64,000 nucleotides of DNA from Ornithinimicrobium cavernae (GTDB lineage Bacteria; Actinomycetota; Actinomycetes; Actinomycetales; Dermatophilaceae): assembly GCF_003121625.1 (NCBI RefSeq), contig NZ_QDDJ01000001.1, positions 124,001 through 188,000 on the forward strand, written 5' to 3'. The notes under the pieces were generated by a model. That model ran no database searches, had not been told where the DNA came from, and saw nothing but the letters and a program-made list of their open reading frames with translations. Positions 25,367 through 36,312 of this stretch are shown piece after piece. Every line of letters starts with the position of its first letter. The first letter of the stretch is position 1. Both the position numbers and the translations under genes were made by a program.

Positions 25367-25912
25367 TCAGGCGAGACCGAGGTCGGTCATCGAGTACGCC
25401 GCGCGGTAGTCCAGGCCCTGCTCGCGCACCTTCTCCTCGGCACCGCTGGCGCGGTCGGCGATGACGGCCACGGCCACGACCTCGGCGCCGGCCTCCCGGC
25501 AGGCCTCCACCGCGGCCAGCGGCGAACCACCGGTCGTCGAGGTATCCTCCACGACGAGGACCCGTCGGCCGACGATCGAGGGACCCTCGACCCGCTGCTG
25601 TAGGCCGTGCGCCTTCTCGGCCTTGCGCACCACGAAGGCGTCCAGCCGACCGCCGGAGGCCGCCCGGGCGTGCAGCATCGCCGTCGCCACCGGGTCGGCG
25701 CCCATCGTCAGCCCGCCCACCGCATCGAAGTCCAGGTCGGCGACCAGGTCGTTCATCACCTGACCGACCAGCGGGGCCGCCTCGCCGTCCAGGGTGATCC
25801 TGCGCAGGTCCACGTAGTAGTCCGCCTCCTTGCCCGAGCTCAGCGTCACCCTGCCGTGGACGACGGCACGGGTGCGGATCAGGTCGAGGAGTCTGGCGCG
25901 CGTATCGGTCAC
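25367..25912 (-). CDS. pyrE: Orotate phosphoribosyltransferase
   Basis: Converts orotate and PRPP to orotidine monophosphate in pyrimidine synthesis, 181 aa. The PRPP-binding motif VLVVEDTSTTGGS is near residues 118-130, and SSGKEADYYVDLR, the orotate-side motif, is near the N-terminus. The start is GTG 25912. A TAGGGT hexamer 8 nt upstream and no clear Shine-Dalgarno suggest a leaderless transcript. It is divergent from the following SDR gene, with starts only 45 bp apart. Confidence 0.95.
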   Translation of the reverse strand: MTDTRARLLDLIRTRAVVHGRVTLSSGKEADYYVDLRRITLDGEAAPLVGQVMNDLVADLDFDAVGGLTMGADPVATAMLHARAASGGRLDAFVVRKAEKAHGLQQRVEGPSIVGRRVLVVEDTSTTGGSPLAAVEACREAGAEVVAVAVIADRASGAEEKVREQGLDYRAAYSMTDLGLA

Positions 25913-25957
25913 GAGATCGCACCCTACTGCGCACGGCTGTCACCTACTGTTGCGGAC

Positions 25958-26773
25958 ATGGGAACCGCACTCGTCACCGGCGCCTCCGCGGGCCTGGGCC
26001 GCGCCTTCGCCGTCGAGCTGGCCAGCCGCGGCCACGACCTGGTCCTGGTGGCCCGCGACCGGGCGCGGCTCGAGGAGCTGGGCCAGGAGCTGCGCAGCCG
26101 GTATGCCGTGGCGACCGAGATCCTGCCGGCCGACCTTGCCGACCGGGCCCAGACCGAGCGGGTCGCCGAGCGGTTGCGTGAGGCGGCCCGGCCGGTGGAC
26201 CTGCTCGTCAACAACGCCGGGTTCGGCCTGCGGCGCAGCTTCTCCAGCGGTGACCTGGCCGAGGAGGAGCAGGCCCTGGACGTCATGGTGCGGGCCGTGA
26301 TGGTCCTCAGCCACGCCGCCGCCGGTGCGATGCGCACCCGCGGGAGCGGCGGCATACTCAACGTCTCGTCGGTGGCCGGGTTCGCGGTCATGGGCAGCTA
26401 CTCGGCGATCAAGTCGTGGGTCACGGTGTTTACCGAGGCCCTGGCCGTCGAGCTGACCGGGACGGGCGTGACCGCGACCGTGGTCTGCCCGGGGTTCGTG
26501 CACACCGAGTTCCACGAGCGGGCGCGGATGAACATGTCCCGGCTGCCCGAGCTGCTGTGGCTGGAGGCCGACCAGGTCGTCACGGCCGCGCTGCGGGACC
26601 TGGCCGCCGGTCGCACCGTGTCCGTGCCCTCGGCCACCTACAAGGCGGTCACCGCCGGGGCCCGGTTGCTCCCCCGGTCCGCCGTGCGCCGCGTCTCGGG
26701 CATCCTCGCGCAGCGCCGGCGCACTGCCCGGTCCGCTGTCTCGACGGACCCTCCCGCCTCACCGGCCGGCTGA
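25958..26773 (+). CDS. Short-chain dehydrogenase/reductase
   Basis: 271 aa. Cofactor motif TGASAGLG near residues 6-13 followed by basic residues (ARDRARL), suggesting NADP; NNAG in LLVNNAGFGL; catalytic Ser in LNVSSVAGF and the pair YSAIK. It belongs to the DltE/YqjQ-like branch of SDRs with a C-terminal basic tail. The substrate is unknown. TACTGT sits 7 nt before ATG 25958 and no Shine-Dalgarno is seen, so it is probably leaderless. Its 3' end overlaps the convergent Hcp-like gene by 15 bp. Confidence 0.87.
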   Translation: MGTALVTGASAGLGRAFAVELASRGHDLVLVARDRARLEELGQELRSRYAVATEILPADLADRAQTERVAERLREAARPVDLLVNNAGFGLRRSFSSGDLAEEEQALDVMVRAVMVLSHAAAGAMRTRGSGGILNVSSVAGFAVMGSYSAIKSWVTVFTEALAVELTGTGVTATVVCPGFVHTEFHERARMNMSRLPELLWLEADQVVTAALRDLAAGRTVSVPSATYKAVTAGARLLPRSAVRRVSGILAQRRRTARSAVSTDPPASPAG

Positions 26774-27205
26774 GACCTCCAGCTCGACCTCGTGGTCACC
26801 CTCGTAGGTGAACCGGATCGTCCGGTAGCCGAGCGTGAGCGTCTCCTCCAGCCGACCGTCCTCGGTGGTGTCCAGGTCATAGCTGACCAGCGAGGCGTCG
26901 GTCAGCACCACGACGAGATAGTCCCGGGTGTCACCCTCGACGGTCCGGCGCAGGGCGATCGTGGCCTCGCTCGCGCGCCGGGACTCCACGAGCATCTGCT
27001 TCAGGTAGGGCGAGGCCCGGTCATAGCGCTTGAGCAGCGTCACCGGGTCGAAGCCGACCCGGCCGCGACGGGAGACAGCGGTCCGCTCCGGGTCGGCGGC
27101 GGCGATCCCGAAGCGCAGGCTGTGGATCTCGATCTCGTCCTCGTGCCCGTCCCGCTGGCTCTCGCCGACGATGTCGGGGAGCTTGAGGAACCCGTCAACG
27201 GCCAT
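26759..27205 (-). CDS. Hcp-family (type VI secretion tube-like) protein, orphan
   Basis: 148 aa with the Hcp pattern: N-terminal MAVDGFLKLPDIVGESQ, then a D/E-rich stretch and IEIHSLRFG; middle FDPVTLLKRYDRASPYLKQ; and end RLEETLTLGYRTIRFTY. Hcp proteins form hexameric rings that stack as the inner tube of type VI systems. No sheath, baseplate or ATPase gene is near, so this is an orphan in what looks like a Gram-positive genome. AAGGAGG precedes ATG 27205; the 494-codon upstream extension is a shadow of xthA. The role outside T6SS is unknown. Confidence 0.8.
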   Translation of the reverse strand: MAVDGFLKLPDIVGESQRDGHEDEIEIHSLRFGIAAADPERTAVSRRGRVGFDPVTLLKRYDRASPYLKQMLVESRRASEATIALRRTVEGDTRDYLVVVLTDASLVSYDLDTTEDGRLEETLTLGYRTIRFTYEGDHEVELEVSAGR

Positions 27206-27295
27206 CCTGGCCTCCTTGGTCGGCGGGCGACGCCCGCATCCCACCAACGGTAGGGCCGGGCGGACCGGCCGACAAGGGGCTCCTAGGCTGGGACG

Positions 27296-28087
27296 GTGCG
27301 CCTCGCCACCTGGAACGTCAACAGCATCCGCGCCCGTGTCGACCGGGTGACCGCCTTCCTCGACCGGCACGACGTGGACGTCCTGGCCATCCAGGAGACC
27401 AAGTGCCGGGACGACCAGTTCCCGCACCTGCTGTTCGAGGCGGCGGGCTACCAGGTCGCGCACGTCGGCCTGAACCAGTGGAACGGCGTCGCGATCGCCT
27501 CCCGGGTCGGCCTGGAGGACGTGCAGGTCGGCTTCGACGGGATGCCGGCGTGGGGTGACCCCGCCGGGGCGGAGGCCCGCGCCATCTCGGCGGTGTGCGG
27601 TGGCGTCCGGGTCGTCTCCCTCTATGTGCCCAACGGCCGGTCCCTGGACGATCCCCACATGGCCTACAAGCTCGACTGGCTGGGCCGGTTGAGGACGTAT
27701 GCCGCGGCGCGGCTCGTCGCGGCCCCGGACGAGCCGGCCGTGCTGATGGGTGACTGGAATATCGCGCCGGAGGACGAGGATGTCTGGTCGATGGCGTTCT
27801 ACGAGAACAAGACCCACGTCTCGGCACCGGAGCGGGCGGCGTTCCGGGCGGTCCTGGAGGCGGGCTTCACCGACGTCGTGCGGCCGTTCACCCCCGGGCC
27901 CGGCGTCTACACCTACTGGGACTACACCCAGCTGCGCTTTCCCAAGCGGCAGGGCATGCGGATCGACTTCGCGCTGGGGTCCCCGGCGTTCGCAGCCCGG
28001 GTCAGCGGCGCGTTCATCGACCGCGAGGAGCGCAAGGGCAAGGGCGCGTCCGACCACGCGCCCGTCGTGGTCGACGTCACGGACTGA
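27296..28087 (+). CDS. xthA: Exodeoxyribonuclease III
   Basis: AP endonuclease/3'-exonuclease of base-excision repair, 263 aa. Conserved EEP-fold motifs are in order: RLATWNVNSIRARVDR (metal Asn), VLAIQETKC (catalytic Glu), LMGDWNIAPEDEDV, and the final KGKGASDHAPVVVDV with the Asp-His pair. The start is GTG 27296, with TAGGCT 6 nt upstream and no Shine-Dalgarno, so the mRNA is probably leaderless. It is divergent from the Hcp-like gene. Confidence 0.95.
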   Translation: MRLATWNVNSIRARVDRVTAFLDRHDVDVLAIQETKCRDDQFPHLLFEAAGYQVAHVGLNQWNGVAIASRVGLEDVQVGFDGMPAWGDPAGAEARAISAVCGGVRVVSLYVPNGRSLDDPHMAYKLDWLGRLRTYAAARLVAAPDEPAVLMGDWNIAPEDEDVWSMAFYENKTHVSAPERAAFRAVLEAGFTDVVRPFTPGPGVYTYWDYTQLRFPKRQGMRIDFALGSPAFAARVSGAFIDREERKGKGASDHAPVVVDVTD

Positions 28088-28303
28088 CCACGGTCCCACC
28101 TGGCCACCCACCCGCCGGATCGCCTGGGGGACAGGGCTGTTAGGGTGGAGGTTGCCGCTGGCACTGGGGAGGGAGCGACCAGGGGCGTCGCTCACCCACA
28201 CCGCCCGCGAGGGAGACGTTCCGGGCCGCGACAGGGGTCGCACACGGGGTCAGGCCTCCGCCAGCCCGCGGCTGTCCGTGACGACCACCGTTGGGAGCCA
28301 ATC

Positions 28304-29398
28304 ATGCATGTCCGTAGTACCTACCGTCTTGCCGCCCTGGGGCTGGCCTCCGCACTCCTGCTGGCCGGTTGCGGCTCCTCGGACGACGAGGCGGTGATCG
28401 AGGACGCGGCAGCGCAGGTCGAGGAGCAGCCGGAGGGCGAGGACGACGCTTCCGAGGCAGCCGACGAGGTCGCCGAGGAGACCGGTCCGCACCAGCTCAA
28501 CAGCGGATGGGTGGCCCAGCTCAGCACGGTGCCCGACGTGGCCTGGACCGACGTCGAGCAGTCGCCGGCCCACCTCGTGCTGGCGCCCGGCGTGAGCCTG
28601 CGCGTCACCCAGACCGCCCAGCTCGACGAGCTGGACCCCGAGCTGTCCAGCGAGGTCGACCCGGCCGCCCCGGACGGGCCGACGTTCCCCGCCGACGGTG
28701 AGACCTTCCTGCTGGCCACCATCGTCTCCGAGGACCCTCGGTGGGAGACCGGCGACAGCCGCCCGGCCGAGAGCGAGGCCCAGCTGCGGCTCGCCGGGAG
28801 CCCCGCCGCGGGCGAGGCACCCCTGCGCCTGGGGTCCGGTGAGCGGCTGCAGAAGACCTACCTGCTCTCCGTGCCCGCTGACGCGGCGCCGGAGGACGCC
28901 GTCATGGAAGTGGTCACCGGTGACGCGACCCAGGCCCTCAGCCTGCTGGACGGCACGCGCGTGAGCTCGGACGTGGAGGCGATCTACCAGGCAGGCACAC
29001 AGGTGACGGTCGAGGGTGAGGGCTGGAGCCACGTGTTCGACGGCTGGGGCTCCGGCACCCACGAGGTCAACGGTCAGGTCACCGGCGCGGTCATCACCCC
29101 CTACGTCAAGGGCTGGGCCCGCCCCGGCCAGGTCTTCCTCGGGGTGGACATCGACGCGCGCGACGACACCGGGGTGAACGAGGACATCACCACGATCCAG
29201 CTGGAGCTGGCCGACGGCGGCACGGTCACGCCGGAGAACGACGCCTCGAGCCTGGTGAACCGGTTCGACGAGCGGACCTGGTTCCAGGTCCCCGCCGACT
29301 CCGAGCAGATCACCCTGCACGTCCACCCGAAGGGCAAGGCGGGCACCAAGGAGATCGACTTCGAGTCCCCGGTCGAGGTCACCCTCACCATCGAGTGA
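28304..29398 (+). CDS. Hypothetical lipoprotein
   Basis: 364 aa with a clear lipoprotein signal (ALGLASALLLAGCGSS, Cys near residue 22), followed by an acidic linker and two beta-rich regions without a domain I recognise. The C-terminal half (about residues 230-364) looks like an immunoglobulin- or DUF4352-type fold with ITPYVKGWARPGQVFLGVDIDA. ATG 28304 has GGGAG upstream. A TAGGGT -10-like hexamer at 28141 would give a leader of about 150 nt. It converges on the phosphotransferase gene through a hairpin at 29410-29441. Confidence 0.78.
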   Translation: MHVRSTYRLAALGLASALLLAGCGSSDDEAVIEDAAAQVEEQPEGEDDASEAADEVAEETGPHQLNSGWVAQLSTVPDVAWTDVEQSPAHLVLAPGVSLRVTQTAQLDELDPELSSEVDPAAPDGPTFPADGETFLLATIVSEDPRWETGDSRPAESEAQLRLAGSPAAGEAPLRLGSGERLQKTYLLSVPADAAPEDAVMEVVTGDATQALSLLDGTRVSSDVEAIYQAGTQVTVEGEGWSHVFDGWGSGTHEVNGQVTGAVITPYVKGWARPGQVFLGVDIDARDDTGVNEDITTIQLELADGGTVTPENDASSLVNRFDERTWFQVPADSEQITLHVHPKGKAGTKEIDFESPVEVTLTIE

Positions 29399-29409
29399 CG
29401 CCGGTCCGG

Positions 29410-29441
29410 GGCCCTGGCCGTCTCAGTCCAGCGCCAGGGCC
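29410..29441. terminator. Bidirectional hairpin carrying the phosphotransferase stop codon
   Basis: GGCCCTGGC (29410-29418) pairs with GCCAGGGCC (29433-29441). The loop contains the stop codon (29423-29425) of the convergent phosphotransferase gene. It should terminate the lipoprotein transcript and perhaps both. Confidence 0.6.
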
Positions 29442-30490
29442 AACCGCGCCAGCAGGGTGTCGGCCCGGTCCGCATACTCCGGGCCGGCCCCCCGCTCGGC
29501 CTGTCGGCGGAAGTGCAGGGCGACGAAGAACACCTCGTTGACCAGCCAGCACCGGCCGCGCGCGGCGAGTGCCGCCGGCTCGCTGGTCGGCGCGGCCGCC
29601 GGTCCGGCCGCGGCGCAGTAGGCCTCGAGGTACCGCCCGACCCGCTCGGGTGTGAGCCGGAGGTACCACGGGTCGAGCCACACCGCACCGCCGATGAAGG
29701 CGAGGTCGCGGGCCGGGTCGCCGATGCCCGCCCACTCCCAGTCGACATAGCGCGGGACCCCTCCGGAGACCAGGATGTTCGGCACCGCCGCGTCGCCGTG
29801 CGTGAGGCAGAACTGCTCGAGGCGCTCGAACTCCGGCTCGGTCGCGGCGAACAGGGCCCGCACCCTGGGCCACAGCGCGGCGACGTCCGGCGCCGCGACG
29901 AGCCGGGGGTGGTGGTCCGACCACCACTGCAGGCCGGCCTCGCCGGCGCGCACCATGCTCAGACCGTGCCGGAGGCGGTCGGTCGCCGTGACATCGCCGT
30001 AGCCGTCGAAGGTCAGCTCGTGCAGGCGCGCCAGCTGGCCGGCGTGGGCGGCCAGGAGGTCGTCGGTCCAGGCGGCCGGCGGGCGCACCTGGCCCGGGAC
30101 GTGCTCCACCACCATGTATGCCGTTCCGCCGGTGGTGCTGCCCAGCTCGGCACCGACCGGGTCACCCGCCGTGGCCAGGTGGATGGGGCGGGGGCCGACC
30201 CCCTCCGGTGCGGCCACCAGCGCAGCGAACTCCTCCGACATCGGTCGGGGCAGCTCGTCGGGCCGGTGCGGGACCCGGACCACGACCCGGCGCGGACCGC
30301 GCGGGTCACGCAGGTCGGTGAGCTCGCGGGACACGACCAGCCACGCGGCATACGACTCGCCCGAGCCGATCAGGGTGGCGTCGGGGGACGGCTCCGCGGG
30401 CACCCCGCGACCGTCGTCGAGCCACTCCGGGTGGTGCGCGACCAGGCTCGCGACGGACTCCGCCGTGGTCAGCTCACGGGGTGCCGTCAC
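29423..30490 (-). CDS. APH/choline-kinase-type phosphotransferase
   Basis: 355 aa with the aminoglycoside phosphotransferase fold: catalytic loop FCLTHGDAAVPNILV and the metal motif YVDWEWAGIGDPARDLAF. Proteins of this family phosphorylate small molecules such as choline, homoserine or antibiotics, and the target here is unknown. GTG 30490 overlaps the stop of the HhH-GPD gene (GTGA), so the two are coupled, together with the MFS gene further upstream. Confidence 0.82.
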   Translation of the reverse strand: MTAPRELTTAESVASLVAHHPEWLDDGRGVPAEPSPDATLIGSGESYAAWLVVSRELTDLRDPRGPRRVVVRVPHRPDELPRPMSEEFAALVAAPEGVGPRPIHLATAGDPVGAELGSTTGGTAYMVVEHVPGQVRPPAAWTDDLLAAHAGQLARLHELTFDGYGDVTATDRLRHGLSMVRAGEAGLQWWSDHHPRLVAAPDVAALWPRVRALFAATEPEFERLEQFCLTHGDAAVPNILVSGGVPRYVDWEWAGIGDPARDLAFIGGAVWLDPWYLRLTPERVGRYLEAYCAAAGPAAAPTSEPAALAARGRCWLVNEVFFVALHFRRQAERGAGPEYADRADTLLARLALALD

Positions 30491-31068
30491 GTCGCGGCGG
30501 CCTTGGCTGCCGCCTTCTTCTCCTTCTTGTAGGTGCGGACCTGCAACAGGCTCTCGCCGTCGACCACGTCCGCGATCGACATGCGGGCCTCCGGGTGCCC
30601 GTAGTCACCGGCCGCCTCCCGCCAGCCCTCGGCCGACAGGCCGAACTGCTTGCCGAGCAGGGCCAGGAAGATGCGGGCCTTCTGGTCGCCGAAGCCCGGC
30701 AGGGCCTTGAGGCGCTTGAGGATGGTCCGGCCGTCCGGCGCGTCACGGGTCCAGATCGCGGCGGTGTCACCGTCATAGTCGGCCACCACCGCGGAGGCCA
30801 GGTCGTGCACCCGCTGGCCCATCGACTTCGGGAAGCGGTGGACCGACGGTGGGGTGGCGCACACCGCGATGAACTCGTCGGGGTCCATCGCGGCGATCTG
30901 CCCCGGGTCGCACGCGCCGAGGCGCTCCTCGAGCTTGCGCGGCCCGGAGAAGGCCACCTCCATCGGGATCTGCTGGTCCAGGAGCATGCCGACCAGGAGG
31001 GCGAACGGGTTCTCGGCGAGCAGGCGGTCCGCGTCGGGGTCACCGGCCAGGTGCAGTTCACGGCTCAT
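30487..31068 (-). CDS. HhH-GPD-type base-excision repair protein
   Basis: 193 aa related to DNA glycosylases of the HhH-GPD superfamily. The helix-hairpin-helix is visible in LKALPGFGDQKARIFLALLG and the N-terminal half begins LLVGMLLDQQIPMEVAFSGP. The usual catalytic Asp region after the hairpin is weakly conserved and there is no iron-sulfur cluster loop, so glycosylase activity is uncertain. The C-terminus is a lysine/alanine tail. It starts inside the end of the MFS gene (11-nt overlap). Confidence 0.8.
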   Translation of the reverse strand: MSRELHLAGDPDADRLLAENPFALLVGMLLDQQIPMEVAFSGPRKLEERLGACDPGQIAAMDPDEFIAVCATPPSVHRFPKSMGQRVHDLASAVVADYDGDTAAIWTRDAPDGRTILKRLKALPGFGDQKARIFLALLGKQFGLSAEGWREAAGDYGHPEARMSIADVVDGESLLQVRTYKKEKKAAAKAAAT

Positions 31069-32839
31069 GGGTTCGATCCTGCCATCCCCTCCCCCGCAAG
31101 AGATAGTGGTGGCGCACGTGGCGCCAGCCCAGCAGCACCGAGATGACCGCGGCAGCCAGCGAGGCCAGGGCCGCCCCGGCGAAGACGGTCTGGACCTGGA
31201 CGACCGCCGCGTCCAGCATGGCCACCGAGTCGGTCGGGTCGGGCAGGGCGTTGACCTCCTGCTGGAACCGGCGGAGGCCGACCGCGGTGAGCAGGGCCAG
31301 GCCGACGACCATGCCGACCATGCGAGCCACCACGACCAGGGAGCTGACCGTGCCGTGGGTGCGGTGGGTGGAGTCGGCGAGGGCGGCGTCGTTGACGGGG
31401 GCGATGGCCAGGCCGATGCCGAAACCGGCCAGCACCAGCAGCACCGTGCTGGTCCCGGGCTCGTCGAGGGACCCGCGCGTCCATCCGGACATCCCCCACA
31501 GCGCTGCCGCGGTGACGGCCAGGCCGGGCGCGGCGACCAGGCCGGGCCCGAACCGCTTGAGCAGCAGTCCGCCGAGGACCGCACCGACGGGCACGGCGAC
31601 CAGGAACTGCACGAGGACGAAGGCCGCCTCGGTCTCGGTGGTGCCCTCGGTGAGTCGCGCGAGCAGGGGCACGTCGACCACGATGGCCACGATCGCGGTG
31701 CCCACCAGCAGGCTCACGACCAGCGCCGGGACGACCCTGCCGTGCACCACCCCGCGGGCGATGAGCGGGGCCGCGGCCGTGCGCTGCCGGATCGTGAAGG
31801 CCACGACCGCCAGGCCCCCGAGGGGCAGCAGCCCCAGCCCCCAGGGTCCCAGCACCTCCACGGCCGGGTCGGCGGAGGAGAAGGTGAGCACCAGGCTGCC
31901 GAGGGCGACCGCGATGAGGAGGGCGCCGAGCACGTCGGCCTCCAGCAGCGTCGGCAGCCACCGGGGAGCGGTCAGCACCACGACCAGCAGGAGCGACACC
32001 GCGGCCACCAACCCGACCGGCGTCCACACCCGTGAGTCCGACTCGCCGAACGGGATGAACGGCTCGCCGTAGGCCACGGAGGTGACCAGCGCCTCCGGCG
32101 CGAGCAGAGCCAGCGCGGCCGCGACCACCCCGACAAGGCCGGCGAGCCAGGCCAGGGAGGTGACCAGCCGGTGGCGGGGCCGCGCCCGGTCCCCGCCGGG
32201 GGCCACGGCGGGGTCGTCCGCCTGCTCCAGCCCCTCGGGGCGGATCAGCCAGACGCCGAGGAGGAAGGCGACCCCCAGGGCGGCGTTCACCCAGAAGATG
32301 CCGCGCCAGTCGCTGACCAGCAGGATCGCGGCGCCGAGCAGCGGCCCGAGGACGGAGCCGAGCTCCTGGACCGCGCCCACGATGCCGAGCGGTGTGCCCC
32401 GGCGGCCCGGCGGCCACAGGTCGGCCACGATCGCCAGGGTCGCGGGCACCAGGCCCCCGCCGCCGAGCCCCTGCAGGAAGCGGCCCCCGATCATCACCGG
32501 CAGCTCGACAGCGACGCCGGTGACGAGGGAGCCGACGACGAAGACCGCCAGGCAGGCGAGCAGGATCCTGCGGCGCGACACCAGGTCAGCGAGGCGCCCG
32601 ATGAGGGGCAGCACCGCGATGTAGCCCAGGAGGAACCCCGAGATGATCGGGGTGCCCTTCTGCAGGGACTCGATGCCCAGCCCCGCCCCGGCCATCATGT
32701 CCGTCAGAGCCAGCACCACGACATACGTGTCGGCCGCCGCGAGCGCGACGGCGACCGAGGCGACCGTCAGGAGGGACCGCGCGCCCCGGGGCTGGGCCGT
32801 CCCCACAGAGGTGGGTGGCGCGGTGGACTGTTCCGGCAC
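31058..32839 (-). CDS. MFS exporter, P55 (Rv1410c)-like
   Basis: 593-aa transporter with about 14 hydrophobic helices of the DHA2 type. The loop GRLADLVSRRRIL between helices 2 and 3 is the MFS signature, and GGGRFLQGLGGGGLVPA-type glycine-rich helices follow. It lies 1 nt behind the lprG-like gene (TGA-C-GTG). In mycobacteria the same pair, LprG and P55, exports triacylglycerol/lipoglycan-type lipids to the envelope, so the same pathway is likely. Drug efflux is an alternative reading of the family. Confidence 0.85.
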   Translation of the reverse strand: MPEQSTAPPTSVGTAQPRGARSLLTVASVAVALAAADTYVVVLALTDMMAGAGLGIESLQKGTPIISGFLLGYIAVLPLIGRLADLVSRRRILLACLAVFVVGSLVTGVAVELPVMIGGRFLQGLGGGGLVPATLAIVADLWPPGRRGTPLGIVGAVQELGSVLGPLLGAAILLVSDWRGIFWVNAALGVAFLLGVWLIRPEGLEQADDPAVAPGGDRARPRHRLVTSLAWLAGLVGVVAAALALLAPEALVTSVAYGEPFIPFGESDSRVWTPVGLVAAVSLLLVVVLTAPRWLPTLLEADVLGALLIAVALGSLVLTFSSADPAVEVLGPWGLGLLPLGGLAVVAFTIRQRTAAAPLIARGVVHGRVVPALVVSLLVGTAIVAIVVDVPLLARLTEGTTETEAAFVLVQFLVAVPVGAVLGGLLLKRFGPGLVAAPGLAVTAAALWGMSGWTRGSLDEPGTSTVLLVLAGFGIGLAIAPVNDAALADSTHRTHGTVSSLVVVARMVGMVVGLALLTAVGLRRFQQEVNALPDPTDSVAMLDAAVVQVQTVFAGAALASLAAAVISVLLGWRHVRHHYLLRGRGWQDRTHEP

Positions 32840-32840
32840 G

Positions 32841-33569
32841 TCAGGGGGCGGTGACGGTGACCGGCTCGCCGTACTGGTCGAGGGTCACCGTGTAGGTCGC
32901 GTCGTCCGGTGGGTAGAACGGCCCGGTGATCTGCACCGTCCGGACCTCCCAGCTCTCCTCGACCAACCCGTAGTCGACGGTGAAGTCCTGCTCGGCGTCA
33001 CCGACGTGGAGCAGGTCCACGACGGCCTGCCCGGGGACCGTGCCGGTCACCTGCTGGGTGACCTCGGCGCCGACCCTGGCCTGCTCACCGAACGCAGCCC
33101 CCTCGGTCATCGTGAGCAGGCCTGCCAGCCCGGTGTCCACGTCGAAGAGCCGCGCCGGGTCCGGGACGTTGAGCTCCTCCGGGGTGGTGGAGATGTAGTC
33201 GGGGGCGAAGGGCAGCTTGACGTAGAGCGTGTCATCGACCGCGATCGTGGGCACGTCCGCCTGGATACCGGAGACCTTCGCCGTGATCGAGCCGTCGAAG
33301 GCCGGCGGGTCCATCGTCCCGGACCCCTCCGCCTTGAGGACGATGGCGCTCTCCGGCAGGTCGACCCCCTCGAGCACCAGGTGCACGCTGCCTGCCTCGG
33401 CGAGGATGGCGTGGGCCTGCGCCAGCCGGTCGGCCGCCGTGATCTCCGTGGTGGTGGCGGAGTCCGTGTCGGGCTCGTCGTCACCGCTGCAGGCGGCCAG
33501 GCCCACGGCGGTGACGACGGCGAGCGCGAGCGGCAGGGTGGTCCGCCTCGTGTGCCGGTCGATCCTCAT
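32841..33569 (-). CDS. lprG: LppX/LprA/LprF/LprG-family lipoprotein
   Basis: 242-aa secreted lipoprotein: signal peptide with lipobox VGLAACSGDD, then a half-barrel domain typical of LprG-type lipid carriers (ITAADRLAQAHAILAEAGSVHL at the start, TGTVPGQAVVDLL and DYGLVEESWEVRTVQITGPF later). The family binds triacylated glycolipids in a hydrophobic pocket. ATG 33569 has GGGAGGGG upstream; the upstream in-frame ATG lacks a site and would spoil the signal peptide. It is the first gene of the unit with the P55-like exporter. Confidence 0.88.
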   Translation of the reverse strand: MRIDRHTRRTTLPLALAVVTAVGLAACSGDDEPDTDSATTTEITAADRLAQAHAILAEAGSVHLVLEGVDLPESAIVLKAEGSGTMDPPAFDGSITAKVSGIQADVPTIAVDDTLYVKLPFAPDYISTTPEELNVPDPARLFDVDTGLAGLLTMTEGAAFGEQARVGAEVTQQVTGTVPGQAVVDLLHVGDAEQDFTVDYGLVEESWEVRTVQITGPFYPPDDATYTVTLDQYGEPVTVTAP

Positions 33570-33619
33570 CGTTCCCCTCCCGTGCTGACGCGCGAACACC
33601 TACCGGCTCCAGTATGCCG

Positions 33620-36199
<2,580 letters not shown>

Positions 36200-36262
36200 G
36201 TGGTGCGGTCCCCTTCTCTTGATCCCGGAGTCTGATTCCCTGACCTGGACAACCGCCGCAGA

Positions 36263-36283
36263 GTTGAGCCTATTCCGCTCAAC
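36263..36283 (-). promoter_or_regulatory. HAIR operator (HspR site) upstream of clpB
   Basis: GTTGAGC-N7-GCTCAAC is one substitution per arm away from the classical HspR-associated inverted repeat CTTGAGT-N7-ACTCAAG. It lies 64 bp before the clpB start, as in Streptomyces and mycobacteria. It implies repression by the HspR encoded at 44632-45078. Confidence 0.8.
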
Positions 36284-36312
36284 CCTGTGCGTCCCAGTCG
36301 TCGTGCGTTCCG

